Assembly (NCBI GenBank): GCA_016630905.1
Contig: WBMQ01000010.1
Span: 496,001-560,000 of the forward strand
Origin: Capillidium heterosporum
Lineage: Eukaryota; Entomophthoromycota; Entomophthoromycetes; Entomophthorales; Capillidiaceae
Direction: 5' to 3'
Length of the DNA: 64,000 nucleotides
Positions 47,028-58,135 of this stretch are shown one piece after another. The first letter of the stretch is position 1. Each line of letters starts with the position of its first letter. A program made the translations under genes and the position numbers. Under the pieces are notes generated by a model. That model made no database searches, was not told the DNA's origin, and saw only the letters and a program-made list of their open reading frames with translations.

Positions 47028-47249
47028 TTAATCCCTAATGGTTGTATATTTAAGGAAGCCAGATGATTTAGACCAATAATAATCTATTATAGCTTGATTT
47101 TTTTCAAAATCTATTTTACCCCCAAGTTGGACGTCATTAGCATATATTGCTTTTGAAATTTCAACGAGACCATAATTTATCGAATGCGTAGCCCAAAGTC
47201 TACCCAATCTAAAGATTCCAGATTCATGATCAATAGCCACTTTACTCAA
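47028..47249 (-). CDS. Short conserved-looking ORF, start unresolved
   Basis: Open frame of about 73 codons with a coding-like translation (KVAIDHESGIFRLGRLWATH, then VEISKAIYANDVQLGGKIDF and IIDYYWSKSSGF). There is no in-frame ATG; a 5' exon may lie in 47250-47340, but I found no convincing junction. It vaguely resembles small BLOC/BORC-complex subunits in length and helix pattern, not enough to name it. It sits about 130 bp from the divergent HNH gene. Confidence 0.4.
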   Translation of the reverse strand: MSKVAIDHESGIFRLGRLWATHSINYGLVEISKAIYANDVQLGGKIDFEKNQAIIDYYWSKSSGFLKYTTIRD

Positions 47250-47380
47250 GAAATCACATACGCTTTTTTAATCTATTGAGGTGAACGACTTTGCAACTTC
47301 GCATTTGAGATGCATATATAAGAGCTGAAGAGACAGTTTTTAAAGTTAAGCATTTGCATCAACTACCAATTTTTAGAACT

Positions 47381-48043
47381 ATGACCAAGTTAAGCGCCCT
47401 AATCAAGCAAGCGATTATAGACAGCGACATTGACTACTTCAGTCGGAAAGTCGAAGTGGAAGGAATAATTGATTTTATAGGTCAAGAGCTGGACACATTG
47501 CAGACGCAAAGTTACGACGTAGAGCAATTGAAGCAAAATCTGTTGGAAACTTTGACCGATTTCCAACTCTTTCAATCGATTGAAACAACTCCCCTACCCA
47601 ACTCAAGTGACAGTTCCGACTTTGAGGACAGTGAAGAAGACATACCTGACCAATTCTTTAGGCTATTAAGTCAGCGACTACACGACGCCAGCTACTACGG
47701 CGAACTTATCGAAGAAGAGGACGATACCTACCAAGAAAGTAAATATACATGCGAACTATGTAATCGACAAACACCTTTAACCTTCCACCATTTGATACCT
47801 AAACAGTGTCACGCTCAATGTCTAAAGAAAAAATTGTTTACCAAGGCATTTATGCGGACCCACGGTATTAATATATGTAGACTTTGTCATTCGGCTATCC
47901 ATAGGTTATTTAGCAACAAAGAGCTGGCATTAAACTTGAATAGTTTGGAGAAGTTGAAGGAGCAGGACAAGATCCAAAGCTGGCTGTCATTTGCTAAGAA
48001 ACAAAAGGTACGTATCAAGTTTTATAATCCCAACCATAGGTAA
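47381..48043 (+). CDS. HNH-type zinc protein
   Basis: Single exon, 220 aa from ATG 47381. An N-terminal helical part (ALIKQAIIDSDIDYFSRKVE..) is followed by an acidic Ser/Asp/Glu stretch, then a zinc module CELCNRQTPLTFHHLIPKQC with a second pair ICRLCHSAIHRLFS about 50 residues on. This CxxC...HHLIPK...CxxCHxxxH layout belongs to a fungal and plant family annotated as HNH endonuclease-like. The HH pair and the last His would be the catalytic/metal ligands. Whether it cuts DNA is unknown. The C-terminal helix LNSLEKLKEQDKIQSWLSFA is also family-typical. Confidence 0.8.
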   Translation: MTKLSALIKQAIIDSDIDYFSRKVEVEGIIDFIGQELDTLQTQSYDVEQLKQNLLETLTDFQLFQSIETTPLPNSSDSSDFEDSEEDIPDQFFRLLSQRLHDASYYGELIEEEDDTYQESKYTCELCNRQTPLTFHHLIPKQCHAQCLKKKLFTKAFMRTHGINICRLCHSAIHRLFSNKELALNLNSLEKLKEQDKIQSWLSFAKKQKVRIKFYNPNHR

Positions 48044-49070
48044 TTTTTCGAGTTAATAAAGCTTTATGATAGGATTGTAAGTTTATATCTGTAACCAAGT
48101 ATTTTAGTTGAAGGTGGGAGCGGATAGTATCAATTTTTCATACTCCAGCTACAGATATTAATTTATAAATAATTGGAATATACTTGAATTGAACTTTGAT
48201 AGGTTTGAAAATGACTACAGCTGGCTTGATGCCATTGAAGCCAATATTCATATTTAATAAACTATAAAGGCGATCAAGTCAAAATAAGCAACACTACTAG
48301 CATTGAGATTCGGATATATTTGTAAAGTAGGATGATGTGAGGTATATTCTAATAAACTTTTATCAACAGGATGATAACTAAGAAAACTTGATGCACAAAT
48401 CCATTAAACAAGCAAGCTGTTCAATTGATCTTTAAATAAGTCGTAATTTTGCAAGTTATATTTCCTTTAGCTAATAAATGACATGTAGTTACAGATAGTT
48501 ATTAAATTGCTAAAATGTAATGTTTCCTACTTTTGACTTGTGGAACTTGCTTCTACCTTCAACCTTTGGTTCTACTCAACTTATAAAGCATCTCCAAATC
48601 CAACTTATCTTTAACAACCATTAGCCCAGCAAATATCTTGGGATATTTTCTCCATTATAAAAAGGTATCATTTCTTTAGATTGGAGCATAATAAATGTGA
48701 TACTCTTTGCAAAGTTGAAAGGGAAGCTTGCAACCGTCTAGAGTAATAAAGCTTGATAGTTTTGCTTTTAAAAGTTCTTATAGTATGGGTATATATATAA
48801 AGTATGAGGTTAAGCAACTTTTAACAATTTAAAAATCTAAATAGTGAAAGCATAAAAGTTTAAAGTAGAGTTAAAGATAATAAGTAGCTGGGGTTAAGTT
48901 AAGGAGAGTAAAGGGGGAGCGGAAGAGTTCAATGTAGCTCAGTTAAAAAGGTATGGAAAGCCATTGGATGTACAGGGCAACTGAATTAAAAACTCTTGGA
49001 AATTTAGGTAGGGGTACCTTGATCGTGGCAGAAGGTAAGGTAAATGGCACGTTTCGATACATTATCTAGC
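48044..49070. other. Intergenic, no gene seen
   Basis: AT-rich convergent 3' flanks of the HNH and coiled-coil genes. No exon recognised. Confidence 0.4.
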
Positions 49071-50957
49071 TCAGTAGTAATCAAAGACGTCGGAATCAGG
49101 ACCGCGGTACATAGCCATACCTACAGCCGCCGTCAAAAGGGCAACGAATCTACACCATTTCCAGAACCCGGCCAGGCAGCGTCGAACGGTATGTACGAAA
49201 CCAACAGGAGGGCTGATTCTACGCGCGTTGGGTGGGTAGAGTGGTGTGTTTTCATCGTGGCTAACTGGTTCGCCACTTACAGTCTCCAAATCATCTTCAG
49301 AATGTGTGGGAGAGGTTGTCCGATTGATAGCTTGCACAGTACTGCTAGATGGGTTATCTAAATCATCAGGGCCCCAGTCATCGTTGAACTGGGTGGGTAC
49401 ATCTAAAGGGGAGAAGTGGGCATCCTCGGTCCAGTTAGCGGCTGTTAAGCCGTCGGTAGTTGTTGTGTTGAAGTGACGGTAGAACTCGCCCTCTAGCTCG
49501 GTCAGCAACGTACGTCGAGCGGGGCGGTGTACAGTCGACGAGGCAGAGGCCGACGCTGACCTCTTGTGCGAGTTCTCGGGGTTAAACCTGGGGTCGTTGT
49601 GAACCATGCGTACCGATGTGTTGTGGCTGCGCAAATTGTGGGTCCCATTGTAGTTGGAGTTGGATACGGAGGACACCGACGACCTAGGGCTGAAAAAGGA
49701 TGAGAAGATGCTACCGCGCTGATTTTCCAAGCGTGCGTTGAGCTCGGCGATCTTCTGAGCCTGCTGGTCGATGATAACGCTGTTCTTTTCGGCCAACTTA
49801 AGGCTACCCTCCAGCTCGGCGGCGTGTAGTTTGAGTGTACGCAGCTCCTTCTTCAATGCCTTGAGCTTGTCGTCGGTTTGGCGCTTGGAAGATACCAATT
49901 CGCGGTTAACTTTCTCCAACTCTTTGATGTTATCTAGCAATCGGAAGGTTAGCTCCTTCTGCTCATCAGGGTCGTCGTCCTTCTCTTCAACGATGGGGTT
50001 ACTCAGTTCATTGTTGAACGTCGTTCGCAAGTTGGGAGTCATGGCCAGTGGCAAGCTAGATGAGTAAAGTGGGGCTGGTGATGGGTAGACTAAACTTGAA
50101 CGTCGCTCCTGATTCCTATTACCTTGGATTGATACACTCCGCGACCTTTCGATCAGATTCTGGTTGGACTCCTCCAGTTCTTTGATCTTTTTGCTGTAGT
50201 TCTCATAGCCCTTCTTGTAGGACTCGAGCTCCTTGAGCAATACCCTGGTCTCTTTCCTCCCATTCTTTTCAAGGCTCTCTTTTTCGGCTAGTACCGAGTC
50301 TAACCTTGCTTGGAGGGCTGAGTTCAAATTTTCCAACTCATTTATGTTATCAACTTCCTGTCGCATCATGCTTCTCCGATGGAATCTGGCTTGAGTAGGT
50401 GTTGGAGGCTCGGCAGATTGGTTGTGGGAATCTTCACCTACATAGCTGTTTCGAAGTGGTGGAGTCTGCGCCTTGGGTGCCGAAGGTATCGGTAAGGCCA
50501 TTAGGTTGTCACTCAGCTCTTCGAGCTGTGCCTTCAACTTTGCATTTTCATCTAAAATAGTCCTTCGGACTTTAAATGCCTGGTCCAGTTCTAAGAAATG
50601 AATATATATTTATATAATAAATGTACCTTGCTCCTTTTCAGCGATGACATTGTAAGCTTTCGAAAGCAAGCTCTTTAGATCCGATGAAGAGTGTGAAGAG
50701 CCTGTTATTGAGGTGGTATCGGATATTGAAACGGCGACATCACTTTTGGTATCGAAGCTAATTAATGAGTCGTTATCCTTATCTGTATAAGGTACCCCTT
50801 CCAATATACTGCCATTGGACTTCTTTGTTCTCAATTTGGGTTTATCTTTGAAGCTGACTGGTGAAGCTACTCTGGGCTTGCCCCCGTTGATAAACAAGTT
50901 ATCTCTAGATGCCTCCTTCTGCAGTGGTTGAACGTCTATTCCAAGCTCTTCGTCCAT
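49071..50957 (-). CDS. Tail-anchored coiled-coil protein (paralog 2)
   Basis: Two exons, 50957-50627 and 50590-49071; 616 aa. Same architecture and same intron position and phase as paralog 1 (Q|E after AEKEQ). Conserved: N-terminus MDEELGIDVQPLQ; VASPVSF and KSNGSILEG; the coiled coil starting at SLLSKAYNVIAEKEQELDQA; GYENYSKKIKELEESNQNLI; the ALKKELRTLKLHAAELEGSL and AQKIAELNARLE blocks; TELEGEFYRHFN and TDGLTAANWTED; and the membrane tail LLTAAVGMAMYRGPDSDVFD. The Ser/Pro-rich regions between are poorly conserved and differ in length. It is more GC-rich than paralog 1. Function unknown; a dimeric membrane-bound tether is inferred. Confidence 0.8.
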
Positions 50958-51383
50958 CTTTATAAGCTAATTGCCATCAACTTTCACTGTTAAAAATCCG
51001 TTACTTGATAACCTTGATAGATTCTAAGCTTTGATTTTCCTTCAGCTGAACGTTTATACTTTTTGGGGAAAGGGGCATGTTTATATTTTAACTTCAACTT
51101 CGATTAGTTTATTACACAACAAGCTCCAAGAATTCTAACAACCAATAAACCTTGCTACCTCCAGTTCTACTGCCTCTAATTTGTACCCTTTATTTCCAGA
51201 GTGGGGTAGATAAATTAGTATCGCCGCATTTACAGTACCCAGACGATCTATTATTATTCCTGTTATTTTACATAGTACTCATTAAATATGTTGCTATATT
51301 CGTACCCCTACATGGTCCGATTTTTCCAAGTTAAGAAATGGAAACCAGGCCATATAAGAGGGGTGGAAGGGATGCTTGTGTTT
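50958..51383. other. Intergenic, no convincing gene
   Basis: Promoter of paralog 2 and flank of the next small gene. An open frame at 51152-51334 has no ATG and no domain. Confidence 0.35.
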
Positions 51384-51606
51384 TTAATTGAAATCGGGGT
51401 AACGGCGGACCTGTTTACCTACATCCTTGTTAGATAAAGTGGGTCCAGAAGTTTCAAAATTGTAATACAGCGGTACTCCACCCAGAATCATGGGCCTAAA
51501 AAGGATGGGAACCCCTACTCTAGTACTTGTAAAAATAACTCACTATATATAAATCTAGCATATATTGGTCTTTTAAGCTATATATTTTACATACCTTTTC
51601 AGACAT
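51384..51606 (-). CDS. Tiny two-exon gene, unknown product
   Basis: ATG at 51606 (MSEK..), a short intron ending near 51512, then an exon reading GVPILFRPMILGGVPLYYNF followed by about 25 more residues to the TAA at 51384; roughly 50 aa. One hydrophobic patch and a Lys/Arg-rich end, the size and style of a small mitochondrial inner-membrane subunit. The exact donor is uncertain (GTATGT or GTAAAA) since only the second keeps the frame with the CTAGAG acceptor. No family identified. Confidence 0.4.
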
Positions 51607-51669
51607 GATCGAAATTTAGGATTGTTGAATGAGTTTCCTTCTAATCTTGCCTTCAAGATGAAATTAAGT

Positions 51670-51865
51670 TCAAACTTCAAGCTGGGTTCTTTGGAGTTTG
51701 AAGATCAGGATCCAAATTCCGAAATAGCCCGAAATAGACACAAAAGCAATGGTAGCACCAGTCCCGGCTTTCAAATATTAGCTTGTTAGTAGTTGATAAG
51801 TGGAAGTTACCTTCAATGTACATATAAGTAATTGCCTTTAAAATTGAAACTAATAGAAACAGCAT
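51670..51865 (-). CDS. 50-residue single-pass membrane protein
   Basis: Two exons, 51865-51811 and 51767-51670, joined in frame by a 43-nt GTAACT..AAG intron containing CTAAC. Starts MLFLLVSILKAITYMYIEA and continues with a second hydrophobic segment (TIAFVSISGYFGIWILIFKL) and a polar end QRTQLEV. Resembles small respiratory-chain or ER accessory subunits in size only. Its upstream neighbour at 51384-51606 is also tiny and on the same strand, just 63 bp apart. Confidence 0.5.
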
Positions 51866-51949
51866 TAAGACTTTGTATGTAAAAATATACAGGTGAAGCT
51901 GATTAGAATACTATATACTATGGATTTATTTAACAATATGTACAAATTT

Positions 51950-52583
51950 TTACTTCATGTAAGTCCAGTACCGATAATCACTCTGCGAGTTTTTAAATAT
52001 CTTTGACTGTATGAAGCTAATAGTAATAATATAAACCAATGCTTCCAGCTTAGAAAGCTCGGTAAAGACCAGCATCTTGCCTACCTTGTGCGAACATACA
52101 CCTTTCGTCTTAAACTTTACAGCTTTGCTACCGGAATTCTTCTCTCTCAAGTCAACTAACTTCCAATTTGTGGACGGGAAGGTATCCAACTTCCAACTTA
52201 AAGTGACGAGCTCTTCGTTGCGTAGATAGGTTAGCTCGTACTTGAAGTTTCCGTAGGCTTTCAAAACGATATCCTTCAAAATTTGGTTGCCAACGTCTTC
52301 CTTGCGTTCCAAGTAGACTCTCCACTGTAAGTTACCGTTGCCGTCCTTCTCACCCCTTTCGATGCTTAAAAATTTTCTTCCAAAGTTATCCATCAATGTG
52401 CCTTTATCACAGGCTCCATGGACGTACTGCAATTTACCGTACTGATTGGATAGATTTGTGATTTCTAATGTCGGACCTACCTTATCAATTCGAGTAAAGG
52501 TGAAGGATTCTTCAGTAGAGCGGGAACTGGATTTCTTCTTGAGGAAGTGGATGCAACGAACACTTAGTTAGAACTTTGTACAT
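51950..52583 (-). CDS. Tubby C-terminal/LOR-like domain protein
   Basis: The frame is open from about 52560 to the stop at 51950. It reads like a beta-rich tubby-C/DUF6593-type domain: ESFTFTRIDKVGPTLEITN, YGKLQYVHGACDKGTLMDNF, FLSIERGEKDGNGNLQWRVY, YELTYLRNEELVTLSW, VKFKTKGVCSHKVGKMLVF, and a final hydrophobic helix (LEALVYIITISFIQSKIF). A probable start ATG at 52583, 46 bp downstream of TATATATA, is not in the same frame, and CTAACTAAG just after it looks like an acceptor, so the first exon is unresolved. Family call is tentative. Such proteins sense or bind membrane lipids in other organisms. Confidence 0.45.
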
Positions 52584-53560
52584 ATTTAGCTTGATATTTG
52601 TATTTAATTTGATATCTAAATGGGAAATTTTGGAGCATATATATACCCTTTGAAAAATCTCGATTTAATCCCCTTTCTATAACGAGCTATAAAAAGAAAC
52701 TCGATTTTTCCGATATTTGTATTAAGCTTTGTGAATCCATGGAAAGAGGCTGAATTTCCAAAGTTGGGCAAAAGACGTTTGAGTTTGTTTGGTATTGATT
52801 TATTTATTTATAATCTAAGAATACTCATAATTTGGTTTAATGTCGAACAAACAGTTTAATTTTAGCTTCGCATCTAAACTATATAGAACCGAAGCGCAGT
52901 TCTATAATTGCTACAGTTTAAATAGATCTTTGTTGGAATTAATAATATGTTTGAAATAAAACACATTAGTAATTTACTGCAAAGTAAACCCCCATTAATA
53001 ATGTATATGTTGAAGATGAGACAATACTTTCATGCTTTTACGATGTCTTTATACCAAAAGGGACTAGTCTATTCAAGATCTCTATATATCATGGTTAGTC
53101 AGAATTACTGGCTTATTTTCTTAGGGTGGAGTAGACTTTGAGTATAGTATAATACATCTTAAACCGGTAGTGTGGTGAGCTTAAAATAAGAATTGTTGAA
53201 GCTATGCTTTGGTATACCTGTTTGAGATGTATCGCTTTTAGCTATCCGAAGGGTAGATGTTGCATAGGCTAAGGATCTTGGTAAAAGCTAATTAAAACCA
53301 AAGACAGCATCTTACAATGGTAATACATCATCAACATAGCCTGTGAAAAAGATCTAGATCCCTTCAACGCTCTTATACATACAAATATGCATACAAATAA
53401 CATATCAAAATTCAAGATAAAAGTGATTGGTACACCATTAGGTTTACAAAATTTTAGTAAGATTATCATAGTAAAAAGTATTAGATCTGCAGCTTTAAAT
53501 TAATTAAATCATAAGCTGGGCAGTAAGGTAATCGTAGTTGAAGTTTGGCCCACAATCAAA
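52584..53560. other. Intergenic, no gene seen
   Basis: AT-rich; TATATATA at 52637-52644 marks the promoter of the tubby-like gene. Short ORFs here show no features. Confidence 0.4.
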
Positions 53561-54871
53561 TCAAGCCGATGGAGCTTTGAGCTTCTGGATCTGCTTGAGT
53601 AAGAAGGCCTTCTCGTCATGAAACTGTTGGTCATCTAAGCACATAAATATAAATAAGGCCACTCAAGTATTTTAAAAATTACCAGCACGGTCGTTGTGGA
53701 AGTTCGTCAAGAAGCTTTCCAACTTATCTTTGTTCTTATAAAGAATATTTTGGACCGGCTCCGTCTTGTTGGGGTTGGCCACGAAAACCTAAATTAAAAG
53801 TTGGTATAAAGAGTTAAAATAGAGGTACCTTGAAGACATGGAACGCCTCGAACTGGATGCTACGCGACTTATCGCGCAACAAGTTCATCATCAACTTCAA
53901 AGTGTCACCGACACTGATATAGCGGGTCATTATGGTAAAGTTGGCCCGTTCCAGTAAGATTTCGTTGAGTAGCTAGATATATTACAAGTACTTAGGCAGA
54001 TGTTAAATAAAATAGACTTTACCTTGAGGGACTGACGTTTAGTCACGTAATTGGAAGAAACCAAGAATTTCTGGTACTCATCAAAGAACTAGTAGATATT
54101 AATATAAAAGGGACTGTTTAAAAATATACTCTAGTGTAGTTGGCCTCCAAAAATTCGGCTACCATGGGTTTGTGGCGGGTAAGGCATTCCTAAAAGTAAA
54201 AGTTAGTACCAAATAAAAAGTAAAAATATACTCTAAATGAGGCGAAAGCATCGGAAGCAATGTCGAAAGTTCCCGTTTCGACATAAGCAAAGAAGTTGAA
54301 GAAGAGGGGCGAGTACAGCAGACTACGGGCCAAAGGTTCGTGGCGTAAACTTTCTCTCAGCATCATACCGCAGTTCAAAGCAATTTCACTAGTCTCGTAC
54401 CCACGCATCAACATGAATATGATATTCTCTCTGGAGCTAAGATACTCAACAGTTGGTAATCTAGAGCCTACTTTTCTGCGTAATAAATTGTTGAAAACTT
54501 GCGTTACATCCTTTCTGGACTATAAAAAATTAAGCATTAGTAAAAAATGCTAAGCAAATAAATTACTTCAAATTCGAGCAAGGAAATGTTTTGGATAAGT
54601 AGAGCTAAAATTTCGTTGTTGTAGATCTCTTGTGAAAGCTGGGCAACTTGGTCGGGAGAAGGCTCGCTGTCTTTTCCAAGTTTAAAAATTGATCTTGAAC
54701 AATAAAGTTACCTCCGTCGCCAAATAAGATAATCTTCATACTCGCCAACGTCTTGGCGACATCCTCCTTAGCTTTCCGCTTATCGTTCCCCTCCAACCTA
54801 GGGATGTAGTCCTTCAATGAGCGGATGAGCTCAGTTGGTGACTTGGTCTTTGACTTGAATAAAAAGTTCAT
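53561..54871 (-). CDS. Mo25/Cab39/Hym1 scaffold protein
   Basis: Eight exons: 54871-54712, 54670-54567, 54519-54232, 54189-54130, 54088-54023, 53972-53829, 53788-53683, 53634-53561; 333 aa (human 341). Armadillo-like scaffold that activates STRAD/LKB1 and GCK-family kinases; Hym1 in fungi acts in the RAM network for morphogenesis. Signatures: [40 protein letters not shown] with [59 protein letters not shown] with [11 protein letters not shown], and [19 protein letters not shown]. The frame is open further upstream without an ATG; 54871 is the family start. All joins are in phase, with some exons as short as 60-66 nt. Confidence 0.96.
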
Positions 54872-56587
54872 GGTTTTTATGGAGCTGGTAAATTTGGATA
54901 GCCTGCGTCTTAACTTGTCCTTGGTGGGTTTAACCGTTAACTCACTTTCCTCGTCTGCAGTTGAAGTTGGGATGGGTAGAGGAAGCGACGTCGGCCTCAC
55001 TGTGTTTGCTAAAAACTCGGGAATCTTGGATATTGAGTAACTTTACTAGTTGGGCTATGTTTCACCCCAAGCGCTAGAATTTCTATTGGCTAATTTTGTT
55101 GATTTGACCAGTATAATTGCGAGGTATGGGAATTTGAAGCCACCTCTCCTTTGTAGTTAACCTTTGTTAATTATAATAAAACAGCTGCTGTTGGAACTAT
55201 TGGAGGCAACAAAAAATATATTGCACTAGTTGCTTCCTAGAAACTTTAGTAAAAGGGTTATATATAACGCTACCACCTAAGTCCAACAGATAAGTTCAAA
55301 GTCGGAATAGCTTTCACCAGCTGACCTGCCATACAATTTCATCATATTAGCCCGGCTTAACTAGGATCGAATGGAGTTCGGGTTTTGCCACAAATCCCCT
55401 TACTTACCGAAAGGTTATTTACGTAGTCCTAAATTTAGAATCTTCTTAACTTATGGGCCAATCCTCTTATCCACTTGAATTTATAAATAAAGTTGCACTA
55501 ATTGCCTAGAATATATCTAATGTTGAGGTCGTTCCATTTATATCTGAAGGAATTAGATTGATGTGCCAAGATATACTTTCTGAAAACCTGAATTGATGCC
55601 ATCCAACTTGTAGAGTTTTACTGCTAAATTCCTATGAGTAGCATGTAATTAAGGGTTTGAGGGTATGGTAAATCAGCATTTTATGATAGAAACATTAAAG
55701 GAAATATAGCCACAAGACATATATATGGTGCTATTGATTAATGTATTAAACAAATTACAGTATATCACATGTTTCTTTTAATGATAAGAAGTGATTTTGG
55801 AGTCCTTTGTTATTAAGCGATTAGGAAATATCTGTTGCAATATTTACATAGTTGACTTGCATTTTAAGTTCTTTGCTAGCCAACATCTATATTGTTAAGC
55901 TAAAGCTTTTCATAACAACTTTGCCAGCATTCGATTCTGAAAAGTTTGGAAGGTGGGAATTTACTACCTTCTGGGGTAGATTGATTTGAAAGTATTGATA
56001 TAAAATATAACTTACATAGCATTCTATTATTAACATTACTCTCAACAGAATCTTGGATTTCTTATTCTAATAAATATTTTTGAAAGTATTGATCAAAGAA
56101 AACACCTTTGCCATACAATTGCAATTTTCAATATATTGGATACAGTTTAAGTATATGTATATAGAAATCAAATATACTCTAAGTGTTTAGTCACCTAGTT
56201 GTACTTGGCTTTAGGCTTCGATAGGAAAAATCTATCCTATATAAAAGAATACTTGACAGTGTAATATAGTTTGGAACTTAGCGTAGTAAAAGACAATATA
56301 TATAAACATATGCTTAAAACTACTAATGAAATTAAACGATAAGAAAAGGACCATTATTCAAACTTTATGTTTCAACAGCCAAATTTAAAAAATAAAAATA
56401 TAGGATTTAAAATTTTAATAATAGTCCTGTAAGTTAGAAGGGTAAAGCTTCCCAAAGAAAACAAGTAGGTAAGGGATAGTAGGCGAAAACGTAGGATTAG
56501 TTACTATACGATAAAAGGTACTAGAACGTCTTGATAAAAAGAAGAGGGAAGGAGGGAGGTTGAAATCAACATCAAAAAATACAAAAA
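54872..56587. other. Intergenic, no gene seen
   Basis: AT-rich 1.7 kb, with stops in all frames. No exon recognised beyond the Mo25 promoter at the left. Confidence 0.4.
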
Positions 56588-56989
56588 CTACCGTTTTAAC
56601 TTGTTTTTGATGGAGTTCTTGATCTTAGTGAGCTTAGAAGTTGAGCTCTTAGGTTTCAACCTATCCTCCTTCCTATCCTGGAAGCTGCTGGAGTAACTTT
56701 GGACCATACCGTCGTCGTCCTCTTCATCAAACTCATCATCGTAGTCGTCAACTACGTATAGCGATTTAGAACGATTCTTTTTATCGCTAGGTAGCTCCGT
56801 TGAGCTACTTTTAACTTCATCTAAAAGTTTCTGGGCTTGCTCTTGGTTGCTTAAAGGTGGTGAACGACTAGCTGACAGGCAGGCTTCTAACTTCTCGGCA
56901 CTGGGGATGAACCCGTGATCTAAAGAGGAGGGCAATATGCCTTTCTCTAACTGTTGGTTAGTCTTCTTTATCGTGATGAATTTGGCCAT
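56588..56989 (-). CDS. Short acidic/basic disordered protein, unknown
   Basis: Single exon, 133 aa from ATG 56989. A Lys-rich N-terminus (MAKFITIKKTNQQ), a Ser/Pro/Glu-rich middle, an acidic run (DDYDDEFDEEDDDG, about residues 81-94) and a strongly basic C-terminus (SKLTKIKNSIKNKLKR) that could form an amphipathic helix or a nuclear signal. No transmembrane segment or known domain. Codon composition supports coding. Function not assignable. Confidence 0.6.
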   Translation of the reverse strand: MAKFITIKKTNQQLEKGILPSSLDHGFIPSAEKLEACLSASRSPPLSNQEQAQKLLDEVKSSSTELPSDKKNRSKSLYVVDDYDDEFDEEDDDGMVQSYSSSFQDRKEDRLKPKSSTSKLTKIKNSIKNKLKR

Positions 56990-58135
56990 TGTTGCTTTTA
57001 AATTTAAAAGGGGTTGGGAAAGGAATTTGAGCTTCGTTACTAAGAAAAGTTGATGTTTTCAGATTTCTTAGTTTTTAGTCCAAGTTTGAAATTTTTCCAA
57101 TGAGCAGCAGGTAGGGCTTGTGGATTACTTTATTGGGGAAGAATGGGCATGGTTCGTTAAAATGCTGGGTGATAGGTTCCCAAGCTATCTTTTCATCAGA
57201 CAACAGCTAATTGAATCAGGGTCTACTGGTATGTTCACATTCTTGGACAAATAAATTCTCCAGATTTCAATTTATGGGTGGGAATTTGATTGAAAATTGA
57301 GTGATTTCAAAGGTTCTATTTTATAACCAAGAAGGGTAAGTTGTACCAAGCTATACGCTATTGTAAGGATGAATGAATAGGCTCTATACACTGTAGTGAT
57401 GGTATAGCTATGCCTCTAATTAACTTATTTATATTTGATGGATATAGTGTATTACAAAGTAAAGGTCGGATATTCCTAAGAGCTGTCAGTCCACCCCCAC
57501 TAAAATCTGCAGCTTCAAATCTAAACGAATTTATAAAATTGAGCGGGAACAGGTGGCGCAACATTTAGGACCAATTTGAAACAATATCTCCGATATTTGT
57601 AAACAACTCAATTCTATAGACATCTGAGAGCATATCTTCTCTTTGGAAATGTCAAGATAGATACTTACCATTTTCCTATAAACAATGGTATGTTTCACAA
57701 AATAGGAACGGGTCTTGATGGAGCTTCAAAATATCTCCCACTTGAATTTTTTTTCTATAACAGCTCTTCACTGTACTTTGATTTGGAATCGAAGGAATCG
57801 ACCTTGTTAGCACTTTATTTAGCTGAAGATATAACACTATTTACAAGTTTAGTTTGGAAGGTCAATACTAGTGGTGGTAAGCTGAATTAATCCCTCAGTA
57901 AACTAAGCTTTTGATCAAAATATATTTGGCTTTGCAAGTTCATGTTATATCTCAAAATTCCAACTACTTATAAAGAGTTTTAAAAGGGAGTATCAACAAT
58001 GCTATTGGAACATTTGATAAGAAAACTATAGTCTTTCGTGAAGATACTTAGCAATGTACTTGAACTAAAGATGGCGGCTCTAAAGACTGATAAAGTTACT
58101 AGAAATGCTTTTACTATCATTATTATATAGGCTAT
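56990..58135. other. Intergenic, no convincing gene
   Basis: Two 66-68 codon ORFs on opposite strands (57358-57564 minus, 57690-57890 plus) show no domain or splice partner and were not called. Confidence 0.35.

Noticed and set aside
51152-51334. 60-codon hydrophobic open frame
   Set aside because: No ATG, no plausible upstream exon joined in frame.
57358-57890. Two short ORFs on opposite strands
   Set aside because: No domain, no splice partner, normal length for chance in non-coding DNA of this composition.
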